Below, piece by piece: positions 48,323 to 60,786 of a DNA stretch of 64,000 nucleotides; the first letter of the stretch is position 1; each line of letters opens with the position of its first letter. Source of the DNA: Orthonyx spaldingii (Eukaryota > Chordata > Aves > Passeriformes > Orthonychidae). Both the position numbers and the translations under genes were made by a program. Below the pieces are notes generated by a model. That model saw only the letters and a list, made by a program, of their open reading frames with translations. It ran no database searches and had not been told where the DNA came from. The DNA lies in NCBI GenBank assembly GCA_013397795.1, contig VZTJ01001762.1:124143-188142 (forward strand), in the 5' to 3' direction.

Positions 48323-48418
48323 CATGCTAACGCAAATTACTGTGGCAAATGTGACATCTCTGTCTGAGAGCATGTTAATGTAATTTACTATAGTGAATAT
48401 CACCTCTCCATCTGCTAA
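48323..48418. repeat. Diverged 48-bp tandem repeat
   Basis: CATGCTAACGCAAATTACTG...CATCTCTGTCTGAGAG (48323-48370) is followed by CATGTTAATGTAATTTACTA...CCTCTCCATCTGCTAA (48371-48418). The copies line up without gaps over 48 bases, with roughly a quarter to a third of positions changed. Partial copies seem to flank them: ATCTGTCTCAAAT just before, and AAAATTCACTAAG just after. Confidence 0.75.
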
Positions 48419-50912
48419 ACCAATCTGTTAAAATTCACTAAGATTATTATCTTCAAGAGGAAGAGGCTTTTAATCTTTCAGGTTGTTGTTTTTAAGTTCC
48501 TTCTGATGGAAATATTATCTAACATGTGATGCTGACTGACAATGTTTGATTAAATTAAAAATTGAGTATGTCAATTCCTAGCTCTTACCAGCTCACTGCA
48601 AAATAGCAGCTGGTAGAAAGTTAAGGCCAGAATTTCAATAGCCCAAAACATTTAATTTCAGAGAGGATTTCTTCATGAGTGGTAGATGGACACCAGTACT
48701 ATGAGAGTAATATGAAAAATTTTATATTTACCTAAATTGCGTCAACTTTTGACAAGTCTTTGCTTGCTATCAGAGACCAGAAAAACTCCAAAGCAAAATG
48801 TTTTACCTCAATAAGACATGTAAAAATTAAAAAATTAGTGAAACAATGTAATGGATATTATTATTTTATTATTAGGGTTATGCAGTGTTTAAAACATAAG
48901 AATAAATCTTGTAGACATTACCACTGTGGAAATCAGGGAAAAAAGTCTGAAATATGTCAAGGAATCACATATCTCTCCTAACAACTACCCAGTCTGTGCT
49001 CATTATGCCTAATCTACAGTAATATGCAAAGAGGTATGTTTTTGCTACGAACTGAAAAGATTTCAAAGTCGAATCTAGGACGACGTCATGTAACCACACA
49101 AAATATTACAAGAACCTATTTCAAAAAGGCCTAAAATGGGTAAAAAAAGACTAGTTAAATGCTGTAATTTTTGTTGAAAACAAATTTCACTTAAGATTTT
49201 TTTATTTTAACAATTAACAGGTAACACAGAAAAACATCCAACAGTATGGATTAGAATAGCACTTTTAGGAGAAAAATAGACAGGATGCAATAGCATTTCC
49301 ACAGCTTTGATTAAACTCCATTGCACTGATCAAAACAGCCAAGTATCCCACTTTTACATGCTTTTCCACTGTTTTTCTCTGGATTTGGCCAGAATGGATA
49401 AGGAGCACAGAGTGGCATGAAGACTGAAGTCAGAAGCCATAAAGTTTTGCAGTTCTGAGTCTGGAGAATAAAAATACTATTGCTAAGGTCAGTAGGAAAA
49501 TAAACTAAGAGGTAACTGCTATGGGAACAGAAGGGTTGCTTAATTTCCCTCTCCTCTTTCCCCTCAGAAGATGGCTTCCTTCCTGGTTGTGACAAAGCAC
49601 AAAGTCAGCTTTCAAAGTGAGACACCCAGAATACTTACACTCCCTGTTCCAGCCTCGTTCTAACTGTATCTGGCTTCTGGGCAGCTTCTTCACTTTGGGG
49701 TATTGACACCTGCTGGCCGACATAAAAATAGCAAACTGTTTTCTCAGGAACACAGTCCCAGTGCTGGGTACATATGGTTTCATATTCTCTCTCTGCCATA
49801 TGTTAGAAACTTTCTGATTCAAACTGGTTGCAAGTAAAAATCATAATTTTAAAACTATCTTTGAAAAATATCTGGCTTGAATTTTCTTTTACTACAAATG
49901 CCAAGACACCCTGAACAATGGAAACATTACCAAGTCTCTCCAAATTCTCCAGTATGATATAAACAACAAAATTATTCCTTAGTTTCTAATTGTCATGGAT
50001 TCCAATGAATCCAAAGAAATGTGTACTGCAGATTTTGCTGGAAGATAATCTGAAATGAAAGAAGAGAAAAAGGTATATATATTGAGTTTTATATTTCTGC
50101 TCTTCCCATGTTTATGAAAACCTTCACCTCTTCAATTGATTTATATTTATTCAGTTTTAGAATCTAAATGAAGGAGAGCATCATTTTAAACATTTGCACA
50201 AGTTAAATATTTTCAGTGAAAGACTGGAGAGATTCCTGAGGGAAAAACCACCAAGGATCAGTAATTGCACAGGAATTACATTTGGCTAGATCTAAAAAAA
50301 TTAGAACCTGAGATATGATCAGGGGAAATACTGATGTTATTTCTACTTTCACTCTTCATACAAGTTTTCCTGGGCATCCTCTTCTGGTTATTCTCAATGG
50401 CAGGATATTGGGTTAAATTGCCTTTTGCTATGAACATTCTTATCTACCGAAAAATGTCTATTAACAAATACATGATAAATGCTATGACCAGTGTCCTACA
50501 ACTTGCAAATTTGGGCTTAAGGACAAAGTGATTTGTATTTCTCTATTATCCCAGTGAAATCTGAAGCTTGCAAGAATTTTCTCCTTAACTCTATGACAGA
50601 TAATTTCCAGTAAATGTTATTGCTAATTTTAAAAATAAAGCTTTACACTAGATATCCTGCTATTGATCAGTCACTTGCTTCTATTTTATGGGCTGAATGT
50701 TAAATACTCAAAACAGTAAGGCAAACATATCAAGAGTGTAAATTCAGTTCTCCTCTTTAATGTTTGTTAAAACCCTATACAAGCATCTTCATTTAAGAGA
50801 TTGAAGAATAAAGGTGATTTTAATTAACTGCAAAATAATTCTTAAGAGCATTGACATGGAGTTAATGATTTTCATCAATTTTCTTCAACATTTCTAAAAG
50901 TTCCTTTTGAAC

Positions 50913-50930
50913 AAAAAAAAAAAAAAAAAA
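50913..50930. repeat. Poly-A tract (18 A)
   Basis: An uninterrupted run of 18 A; no source element recognised. Confidence 0.85.
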
Positions 50931-51278
50931 TAGGTGGGAGGAAACTTAAGAAGTGGTATTTTTGTTTCTCTCAATTTTTATTTTGGATAAACTATTGTAA
51001 TCAGAAAGTATAACAATTAATTAGTCGTATTGCTGAGGAAGACTGTAAGATTACTGTCATCATATTTTCACTGCAGACAAGATGGAACTACTCATTTTCA
51101 CCATTTCAGCTCACTTTATCTCATCCAAACATTCTGAGCTAGTGCAAACTGAAATGTCATGATGCATGACTGAAGGAAGGGGCATTGCAGTGCGGTACAT
51201 TTTTAATGCCAGCTTTTTTATATTTCAGTTTATACAGAATTTTCTCCACTTCTCTAGCATTAGCAGACCAGTTTTGTA

Positions 51279-51302
51279 CTCTTTTTTCATGAGAAAAAAG
51301 AG
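51279..51302. repeat. Perfect 10-bp inverted repeat, ATGA loop
   Basis: CTCTTTTTTC, loop ATGA, GAAAAAAGAG. The stem is perfect but low in complexity; a role is not implied. Confidence 0.85.
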
Positions 51303-54300
51303 GAGGAATTATAGCCATTGACAGAAAATGAGAGGCAGGAATTGAAACATTAATCAGAATGAGAGAAAAGAGGAAATAGAAGACAAAGAAAATTTCTTTA
51401 CAACCTTCATAAGTGATAATAAAATGTTTAAATAATCAAACAATGTAAATCCAGACTGAACGAAAACAAGTGTCATCTTTCTCATTGTTAAAGAATCATA
51501 GTCTGAAACAGGACAGGACAAGTCAAAATCAACAGTATCTATGGAATATTAGATAAGGTGAGGAACAGAAGAACCATAAGAAGGAAGAGCAGAGTGGTCA
51601 GGAGTGGTGTGACAACCATCAGCAACCTGAGCAATCAAAACCACTGTGTATTTTGGCAGACTTTTGTAGATGGAAGAAACATCCTTTCAATACTCCTTAG
51701 GGAATGAATAAACTTCATCATCATCAAGAAGATCTGCCCATAAAAATGGTCGTACAAATAAATGAATAAATAAAGCCCAGAAATGAGCTAATTTCTTGCA
51801 ATACAAAACACTGATTAGTAGCTTAACAAAAATACAAGCATGAAGGCGTGCTTGGCTTTGTAAAATAAGCACAAACATGGCATGTGAGAAAAATGACAGT
51901 GAACCACTGTGACTGGAAAGATAAGTTGTAACTGATATGAATGATTCTGATGTTCATGATGCTCTTCGCACTTGTCTTACTTTAATTTGCAATTCTTTTA
52001 CTTACATGGTCAGAATATAGTACTGTTTCACCCACATCAATGGTGTCAGCTTCCAGGTCTTGCTGAAACCAATCAGAATTGTCAGAATGGAGCTAAGGGG
52101 AAGTAAATGCATAACCATGACATCTGAGGAGTTAGCTGAATTTTCAGTCTGGTGTTAGAAATTCTCTGAACAGCCAAATGCTCTTGGTTATCTTTTCCTG
52201 CCTCATAGCTGTACTGTTCTTGTAATAAATGGAAAGGAATGGCATTTGGTTATGTGTCATAGCTGGAGCAATCCCAGATGACACTTAAATATTCATCGTT
52301 TAGAAGAAGAGTTCTGGTAACACTGTTGATTTGCTAATATTTTTATCATCCCTGTTGCTCCTACTGTTACAAAGAAACAAGGAGCAAGCCTATATGAATT
52401 TAATACACTTATCTAATCCAAACTTAACATACCACTTGAAACATGATAGTTTTCCACCTCAGTTTGCAGCATGTATTTCCACAACACTCTTTCACAACTG
52501 GAGAATAGTGTTCCTTACATTATTCTTCATATTCCTAAGGATGAAAGAAAGCAACTCCATTGTTTGTAACTAAAAAAATCCTCAGCATATAAGTACTGAG
52601 TGAAAATTTCCTGGTATAGAAGCAACTATCTGAAAAACACAAACTACTAGCGTCATACCTTAGGAAAATTCTGAATACTTCAACTGTTGCTAATGTTTAT
52701 GATCCACACCTTTGGTTTCCTATCTGATGACAGATGTACTCCCTCTTTCACATGCAGGCTTGTTTGGGGATCAAAAGCTAAGTATCCCAGTCTGATAGAA
52801 ATCCTGTTTCAGCTGTCCCCACTAAATACACAGACATAAGCGGAAAAAGTGCTGCCAACATGATGTCCTAGCCCAAAACTTTCCTCTAGAGAGCAGGACA
52901 CCTGAGCTTTCCAGATATCAGAGACTTGTCGCCAGATAAGTAAGGCTAGGGTACGTCCACAGCCCCCAAAAGAATGATGTGGTTACCAAACTCTGTTCTC
53001 ACAAGTATATGGGAACTGAACAAGTATATGTTCAGTAACTGATTGGTTTAAAAGGCATAAAATATCCTTAGGAGCAAGGACTTTGGAGTGGCTCCAGCCC
53101 TTTCCCCATTATGCACCCTAACATTAATGCAAAAGCATGTTCCCTCATGCATGTCTTCTTATATTGTCCCTTGAATCTTGTGTTCCCAGCTGCATAATAG
53201 TTCAGACTTACCAAAAGAGATGAAAATCACCACTTCTGCCTACCCTGTCTGTACTTGTGCCCTTCTATAACACAGTAGTTGCGTCCAGAACACACAGTAC
53301 CAAGGAGTGCACAGACCTTAAACAGACTGCAATGAATCTCTTACATGCCAAGGATAATATCCCTTTGGTTTGCACTAAAGGAGCCAGGGATGATCCAGAC
53401 AGTCGTGCCCAAATGCATTTCCTCAGTACTGAAACTCAGGTAAGGCAGAATTTCAGCAAGCTCCTACTGTATGGCACAAGCTGTTGGCCTATTTAGGCAC
53501 CTGGCCCTTGCCATGTGCTTGTGAGTCTTAGTGTAGGTCCTGTGAAGGCATGTGCATCACAGTACTTAAATCTCTTTCTGCATCCAGAACTTCTGAAACA
53601 TTAACCAATATCTACTTAGCTGTAACATCAAGCTGATTTAAAAACATTAATTTTAACTGTTCTGTCCCATAATAGACTATGAAATATCTTGTTTCAGGAG
53701 TTCAGAATGTTATAACTTGGTTTTAATAACCCTTGGATTATAATTTTCATATCTTCTCTAATGTTAATAATTTGAAGAGATACAAGACTGCCCAAGGGGA
53801 GAAAAGAAAATAAAGTATTTACTAATGCAATAAAAGGGCAGTTTATAAAACAAGAAGGGTCCTTTGTTTAATTTGTATGCTGTGTTTGATTGCTTATCTC
53901 TCTGCATGCAGGCTTTGCTTTTCATCATTCTGAATTTTCAGGAGAATTTTGTTAATATACACATTGACCTTTTGTAAACAATGTAGGGAGAAAGGGAGAA
54001 ATGTTTAATCAGTTCAATATAAATTTCAATCACTTTGGAGATTTCACGCAACCCACAAAATATATATTAAAATGAAGGTTGCAAATCTATATTGGTGATG
54101 TGAGGTGTAATACAACAGCTATCTATAAGCCTAATTTGTAGAATGTGAGTTTATAAGCACTATTTCTCTTTTCCCTGGTAAAGCACACCACTTTAGTGAA
54201 AGAAAAGCTTTTCCTATCAATTTGGAGTTTCTGCTTCTTGAAGCATTTTGCATGTAGTAAGAGAGTGAAGAGGAAACTGAAATTTACATCTGAGGTTTCA

Positions 54301-55354
54301 GCAGGTTAAGACAATGAACCTATTTTGCAAAACAGCATGAAGAGATTCCTGATGGCCTTTGCCATGGAGCTCTTGGCTTTGAGAGTGTCATAGGAGGCAA
54401 AGTTCAATATTCACATGGCTACATGACCTTTAGCTATAACACACTGAAATACTGCACAAAATCTGTGTGTGAAGATTTGGGATAATTTTTTTTATAACAA
54501 GGAATTCTACTTAGAGTAGAACCTTAACTTGTGTTCTGCCATCACACAAAACCCTATACCTCTGCCCATGACATTTTACTGTTTGTGAACTCTTGTTAAA
54601 ACAAGGGGTTTAACCAGTACACTTGATCTTTCTTTGTAAATTAAGTAGGGCAGAATTATGATTATGTAAGTGTCTTGGATAAGTATTTCATACTTTTACA
54701 CAGCTGGGTCTAAATCCGTTCCTCCCTCTGAACTCCCTGGATAAAAAACATTTGGCTTCCTAGCAACCTCATTTGTCCTCAGTCATTCAGACAAATTATT
54801 GCAACTCAGTTTTAAAACAGTTTGATTTGAAATTATAAAAGTACCTATGTTGCAGATGTACCATTTCTTATGCTGCAAAATTCTTGCACTATGCAGTAGA
54901 AACAGGCAGGAAGAGATGCTTTATGTACCCTTCTCTGTTAATTTCTCTCCTGGTCCTTACCTTCAGTGAGAGGAAGTTGCAAGCATACCCAGCAACATCT
55001 CCTGCCCTTTGTGCATAACAGAAACTTGAGGAGGAATACAGAGATGTGACACTAAAGTGAGCTTAGCAGAGGCCAGCCAGATGGACAGTGGGCTGAAGTT
55101 CATGGCATTCAGAGTGAAGCTGAGAGCCAAGTTTATTCCGTTTTCAGGAGAAGGCAAATGGTGTCCTAGCTGGAGATGCTGCTTAACAAGGCAGTGAGAC
55201 GATGGAGTCAGACAGTCCTTGGTGCTGCACAGCAATAAGGTGATGGGTGATAGGTTGGCAGACACAGGTATTAGGAAAAAAATGCACAATGTAAGTGATC
55301 AGCCACAATAACAGCTTACCCAGCTGATTAATGTTCCTCCTTGAAACTTGAATT

Positions 55355-55462
55355 CAAAACTTGACTAGACAAGGTCATGAGGAGATGCCTTAGGCCATCC
55401 CTGATTTGAGCAGGGATTGGATGACATAACCTAAAGAAGCCCCTTCGTTATTCTATAGTTCC
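55355..55462 (+). mobile_element. Decayed CR1 3' end
   Basis: TTGACTAGACAAGGTCATGA, then CCTTAGGCCATCCCTGATTT, GAGCAGGGATTGGATGACAT and ATTCTATAGTTCC follow the order of a CR1 tail (TGGAC...CAAGG, CTGC..GAGCAGG.GTTGGA, AAG..CCCTTC, ATTCTATG). A 70-base flank on each side is unplaced. It is old and diverged. Confidence 0.65.
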
Positions 55463-58210
55463 AGCTTTTGAACATGATACTCTTTCTGAAGCAGCTGTTT
55501 CAACCCCAAGGATGTGCTAGACAATGCCTAATTTACAGAGCAGGTTCCTCACCCTGAACAGTCAGTTTGGGGTTCTGCAAGTGACCTCAACAGAAGCAGA
55601 CCCTAGTTTCTGTTCCAAATATTTGCATTTATTCATTGACACGCATTTACGACTTCTGAAGCTCATAAAGAAATGCTTGAAGTTGTTTACTAACTGTTCT
55701 ACTTGATTTAAGGCATATGCAAGAGCAAAGTAAATCCAAGTTTAAGTGACTTGAAAATGCTGTTAATCTCTCTCCATGATGAAATACTTTGTTTAATCTC
55801 AAAACTCATTTAATAGCTTTGCTTTTCTGTTCTGCATTTGCCTCCATCCCTACACTTCATTTTTTCCATGGCTTTTCTATGACACTTCAAAGAAGGAAAA
55901 TAGAGCATGCAGCATAAATCAGGATAAGTTTTTCCTTGGCACCTACATTTTTTTAAAAAAGAACACAGAATTTCATAATTTCCATGGCTGCTACTATCCT
56001 ATTGAGTTCAATATCCCAAGTGAACCCTTACAGAAACTCCAAGAAACAGTCAAACACAGCAGTCTGTGTATTTCCGAGTGTATAACAACTGATATTGCAA
56101 TACTTGGGTTATATGTTGCCATTGTTTTATGCAGATATGTCTCAAACCTCAATCAGACATAAATGACCTTTGGCAAGCCACACAGAATTTATAATCTCAA
56201 GTTCTTATGTCATTCTTTTACATCTTTTTGAAGTCCTTCACTCCACTGAGCTATAAAAAAGAGCAGATAATCATTTAGATTGTAATGACGCAAAAAGGCC
56301 TGATTTTCTCCCTAGAAATACACACCAGGCAGAGAAGGGAATAAAAATATGTGCATGACCAGCATAGAAGCATTCCCCATGTTGCCTGATGATCAGAAAC
56401 AGTATCAGTTTTTGTTGCAGCACCTATGAGTCAATGGAAATATGACTGATTGCTTTAGGAAGAGGAAAAAGTGGCACAGTTACACTGGTGGCATTGCACT
56501 CCCATGTAAGGAGCATCCAGTTTGTTTCAATAGATTTCTAAAGTAGTGTGTACATAGTGGGCATCCCTCTCCAGGGTAGGCTGCCACTCTGAGAGACTGA
56601 AGAAAACCTCCCTGTTTCTCGGTGTAAAATATGAACATGTTAAGTCTGCTAGAATTTATAAAATCAAGCAATATTTCCTGCATGTATTTGGACACTCTAA
56701 TTCAAAGTCAGCTTTTGTTTAAGCCTAGTATTTTTTTCTGTCTGAAGATGTTAATAAATCAGGCATTTCTGCATGTGTTAATGACATTAAGTGGCAGCTA
56801 CTTTGTTTCTGGTTCATTGAATCATACTTGTTTGAAATTTGCATTTCACAATTTCCCATTAGTTCCCTAAAAGCAATACTTTAAGAATATCTTTGTAAAC
56901 ATTTTCTCACTACTGCGAAACATCATAATTTCTTGGCATTTATAAGTAAACATCACAGGTGTAACTATGAGTAGAATTCTGACTAGGCAAATAGTGTACT
57001 AGCCTCAAGGACAAGGATGTGGTGGAAACCAGATGAGATAGAGCTTTTTGACACCAGGTGAACCAGTGTTCCTTATGGGTGCACATCCAGAGTAACGTCC
57101 AAGGCAGAAGATTGCAGTTGTCTATGCATCTGTGTTTCCTGCAGCAAAGTCTGCTAAATTTTACTGCTTCCAGTAACTTACCTAGCCTAATTCCACCACA
57201 GATATTCTGAATATTGGTGCATTGCTGTGGACAGACCCCAGCTTACCAGGTTTTCTGCAAATGAACCACATGCTACTGGGGTAGGAACTAGACAATTCAG
57301 TTTTAAGGAAGAAAGTATTACTACTGTTTTTACTCACCCAAACCTATTCCTGCACTGTGCAGAGCTTAGGTAGAAAAGAGAGCCTGACAGAAGATAGAAC
57401 ATCAAATACTTTTCTAGTGATAACTGAATTTTTAATGGTGACAAATTGGAAATATACAGATTTTTTTTAGATGAGGAAGCAGAGTAATTACCCTATTCAC
57501 ACAAAACAAGGAATATTGAGAAACCTATCTGAAACCCTTAATGCTGAGGAACACGATTTAAATGCAAGACCGCTACTCGTCTCACATTAAAAAATGGTAA
57601 TAATCATTTTTCAAACAGAATTACTTGAGAGACCAAAGCAAAGCTGTCTCCAAACTTAGCAAGACTGATTTTTTCCTCATCTTACATTCTCTTTCTCTCA
57701 CTAACATAAGTGAGAAAACATTTTATGTCTATCTGCCATCCATGGGATCTCAGTATGCAGGGCTGCATACCTCACCTTTAAATGCTCTGAACACTAGAAA
57801 CTCAAACCACTAATAACTGCCTTTTGTAAGTGTAATTTTCAGAATGTGACCAAGGTATTTATTCTATTGACTGCACCTTTTGAAGTGCATAGAGAGACAT
57901 CCTGCAGAGACTAAAGCAACTATATATACTTCCCATGGGTAAAACTGCCATCATCTTTCTCCTATTGCCACTGACTGGCCTGATTACCCTCACAATGGAG
58001 CCAATTTTGCACTGGAACTCTTCCACTATCTTCAAAGAAGGTTGTCTTCATTTAAATTTCATCTGAGAAGGAGTGTCAGGCTCCAAATATGTTTCAATCC
58101 ACAGCACATCGTAAGAAAGTGTGAGTCTTTAAATCTTAAGCTATTTGATTCCATCTCTTTTAAAAGAAAAAAAGTCTTCTATGACTGAAGAAGCAAAGTC
58201 AAGAGATTTA

Positions 58211-58251
58211 GCCATCATAATCACCATTACCCATCATTACCCATCATAACA
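58211..58251. repeat. CCATCATTAC-type minisatellite, ~4 units
   Basis: Units CCATCATAAT, CACCATTAC, CCATCATTAC, CCATCATAAC in tandem, of 9-10 bases each. Confidence 0.75.
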
Positions 58252-58715
58252 TAGGCTGTTTTCTCTGCCCTATACTTCAATTACTAAGTTCTTCTACTTT
58301 TCTGCTTTTTTACTTTACTTCAAGGGCAATGAAATTAACACTGAAAAAAATCTGTATTTTTCAGGCTTGAGGTCTCAAACACAAAGAATTTTGAACATTC
58401 AGCAGAAATTCTCTAGAATTATGGCAGACGGTTATCAAGGTAGAATCAAAAAACAACTGGTGAGGTTCATTCAAAATAAATTAATGAAACATGAAATACA
58501 GTATTGGGATGTACTTTATATTAGATGTATTTATTTGTCTTTCAGGGTTTCTTTTCTCTTTCCAAAATGTAGATGTGATTTTATAAAATGGAATCAGTAT
58601 GATTGAGCATTGATGACACAGCACTCACTCCAAAGCCTAAACTATTATAAAGATATTAGACACATGATGAAAGTCCTAAAAATATTTCTAAATAAAAAAA
58701 TATGTATATTTCAAT

Positions 58716-58730
58716 GGGGGGGTGGGAGGG
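58716..58730 (+). other. G-quadruplex motif with one-base loops
   Basis: GGGGGGGTGGGAGGG can be read as four G3 runs with loops G, T and A, which is the most stable loop class known for DNA G4. It lies in AT-rich unique sequence with no adjacent promoter seen. Confidence 0.8.
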
Positions 58731-60408
58731 AAGGTGTGGCCATCACTTGACTCCCAAGTTATTTTCTGTGGAGTAATAGCAAACCTCAGTGAACACTGAG
58801 TGTGTGTAACACAGCACCTCTCCCAAGGAACAAAAAATTATACTTTCCTTTCATCCTCTAGATATTCTGTCCTGCCTCCTGCCCTACCACTTTGACAAAG
58901 CACAATCTGCCATGCAGTTGGTTGGTTCAGAGCTATGGGCATAAAAATAACTATTCATAGATTTCTTGGCTGGCTGATTTCCCTTTGATCAGTTCACAGA
59001 CAACATCTACCTGCAACATCAGCAGGAGCACAAATTCAGACCTCTCTCTAACATCCTGAGAGTTTTATACCTCTTAGTTTTTGTCAGATTTGTCTAAACA
59101 GGCCAGCATAAAAAAATTACTGTGGTGAACTAAAGACAGGCAACATGTCCATATCATAAAAAAGGCTAAAACCATTATCACTTTGTTATTGCAATCAATG
59201 CTGTTCTGCTACTCTTTGTATCAATTGTATTGGGTAGCTGAAAAAATGCAAAATTACAGAAATTCTAAACAAGTATATCCTATAAATCCCAACCAAAGAT
59301 TGTTTATCATCCCCTGGAAGCACTTTCCTCTTCTGATTCCGGGAAAACTTTTCATGATGTTCTAACAGCTTGATGCAATGGTCCATGTAACTTAAACCTC
59401 AAATTAAAGCAGAACAATGGGAATGCTATGTTTGCAGTATTATTTGTTTGACCTGAGTTCGCCTTGGGGTTTTATTGTAAATTTGGAGGCTGCAGAGCTC
59501 TGAAAGAAGCTTTTAGCAATTAGCTAATTTACTGCCTTGGGACATATCCTAAAAGGTAGGGATATTCAATTCATTTTTATTTCTTAGCTCAGACTTGGAC
59601 TCTTTTATGCTTACATTGGCAAATACAAAATCATTTATAAGTAGAACAAATAACAACTTTCCAAGAAAGTAGTGAGGCTCAAAAATGAAAGGACTAGAGC
59701 AGTTAGGTATAAAAGATTGCATGTAGGACTATTATTACTGAATGTCATAGTGAGCAATACCTTCAGAAAAGAAACATTATTGTTCAGTATTAGAAAATAG
59801 AATAGTACATGAAGAATTTTTACACCTGAGGAGAAAGGAGCACTGAAAACCAGCTACTCTTACATAAAGTATTATCAACCTCATCCATGAGGATGTCTGA
59901 TGGTCAGCTGGCACGTATTTCCCACAGAAATAGCTTCCATCTTCTCTTAATCAATTCAATTCTATAGCTGAAGATACTTTTCTTAAAATTCCATATCATA
60001 ACTCAAGGAGATTAACCCATTTGAAAGAAAATACTAAATTCATATTGGCATAGTCTATTTGCCATTTAAGTCTCTCTTCTACTCTTTTTTTGATTAAAAA
60101 AAATTCTCTTGATTAAATAGTATTTCCTGTCAGATTCTGCATGTGCTTTTTCAGGAAAAGTTCAGTTTTGTTGAAGCAACACATTCTCATGCAAAAAGCC
60201 TTTCCTGTGGAAAATTCCCTACTAACTCTAAGCCAATTCTCTTCCTCAAAGTCTCAACAAGACTCGTTCCTGCTATGGTTTCACCATGATTTCAAACTGG
60301 TCATGCTGCTGTCCTAGAAGTCCTGAGTCCCTTAAATGGCTGCCTCACATGTATTTTGCCCATCTAAAAGCCAATTAAAGCAGAAGCTCTCCCCCTTCCT
60401 GTATTAAA

Positions 60409-60786
60409 ATGCCTGTTCTTGAAGCTGATGTGAGCAGCAGCCACAAGACAGAAGTTGTAAAGCACTCAGAATTCTCAGATGTGCTGCGTGTCCTTGGTGC
60501 CACCTCCTGCCCCGCAGCACAGCTACAGCTGTGCAGAGCTGCACAGCGTCTCCCAGCAGCCCCCCCTGCTCTCCCAGGCCTGAGACTGCAGAGTGGCACC
60601 AGTGGAGTGTCTAATCTGACAAGGCACAGCTTGTTGCCATCTGTCCTCAGTTGCAGTACCTCTTCCAGTCTAACTCAGCCATCCTATGCATTTGGGAGAG
60701 GTCACAGAGATGAAGTCTTTCTCCTCACCCCTACTTGCAAGGCAGGCATTCTTAGAGCACAAGTTGCTGCAAGGCAATGCTCTTAA
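60409..60786 (+). other. ATG-started open frame (125 codons) in a GC-richer segment
   Basis: The frame starts at an ATG with A at -3 (TTAAAATGC) and ends at TAA. The middle is Ala/Pro/Leu/Ser-rich (for example LPAAPPALPGLRLQ), as GC-rich DNA of any origin tends to encode. There is no recognised domain, signal peptide or membrane segment, and an overlapping minus-strand frame of 74 codons exists. No splice or promoter context could be assigned. It may be chance, part of a long non-coding transcript, or an unrecognised exon; chance is most likely. Confidence 0.15.

Larger units (their letters stand above)
46328..55354. other. Unique AT-rich DNA with a decayed tandem repeat
   Basis: About 9 kb with no recognised gene. 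It holds a 48-bp diverged tandem repeat (48323-48418), an 18-A tract (50913-50930), a perfect 10-bp hairpin (51279-51302) and a stretch near 52845-53200 with LTR-like features discussed under findings. Open frames do not exceed about 110 codons. Confidence 0.6.

Noticed and set aside
54963..55289. 108-codon minus-strand frame
   Set aside because: No recognised domain, and its length is typical of chance frames here.
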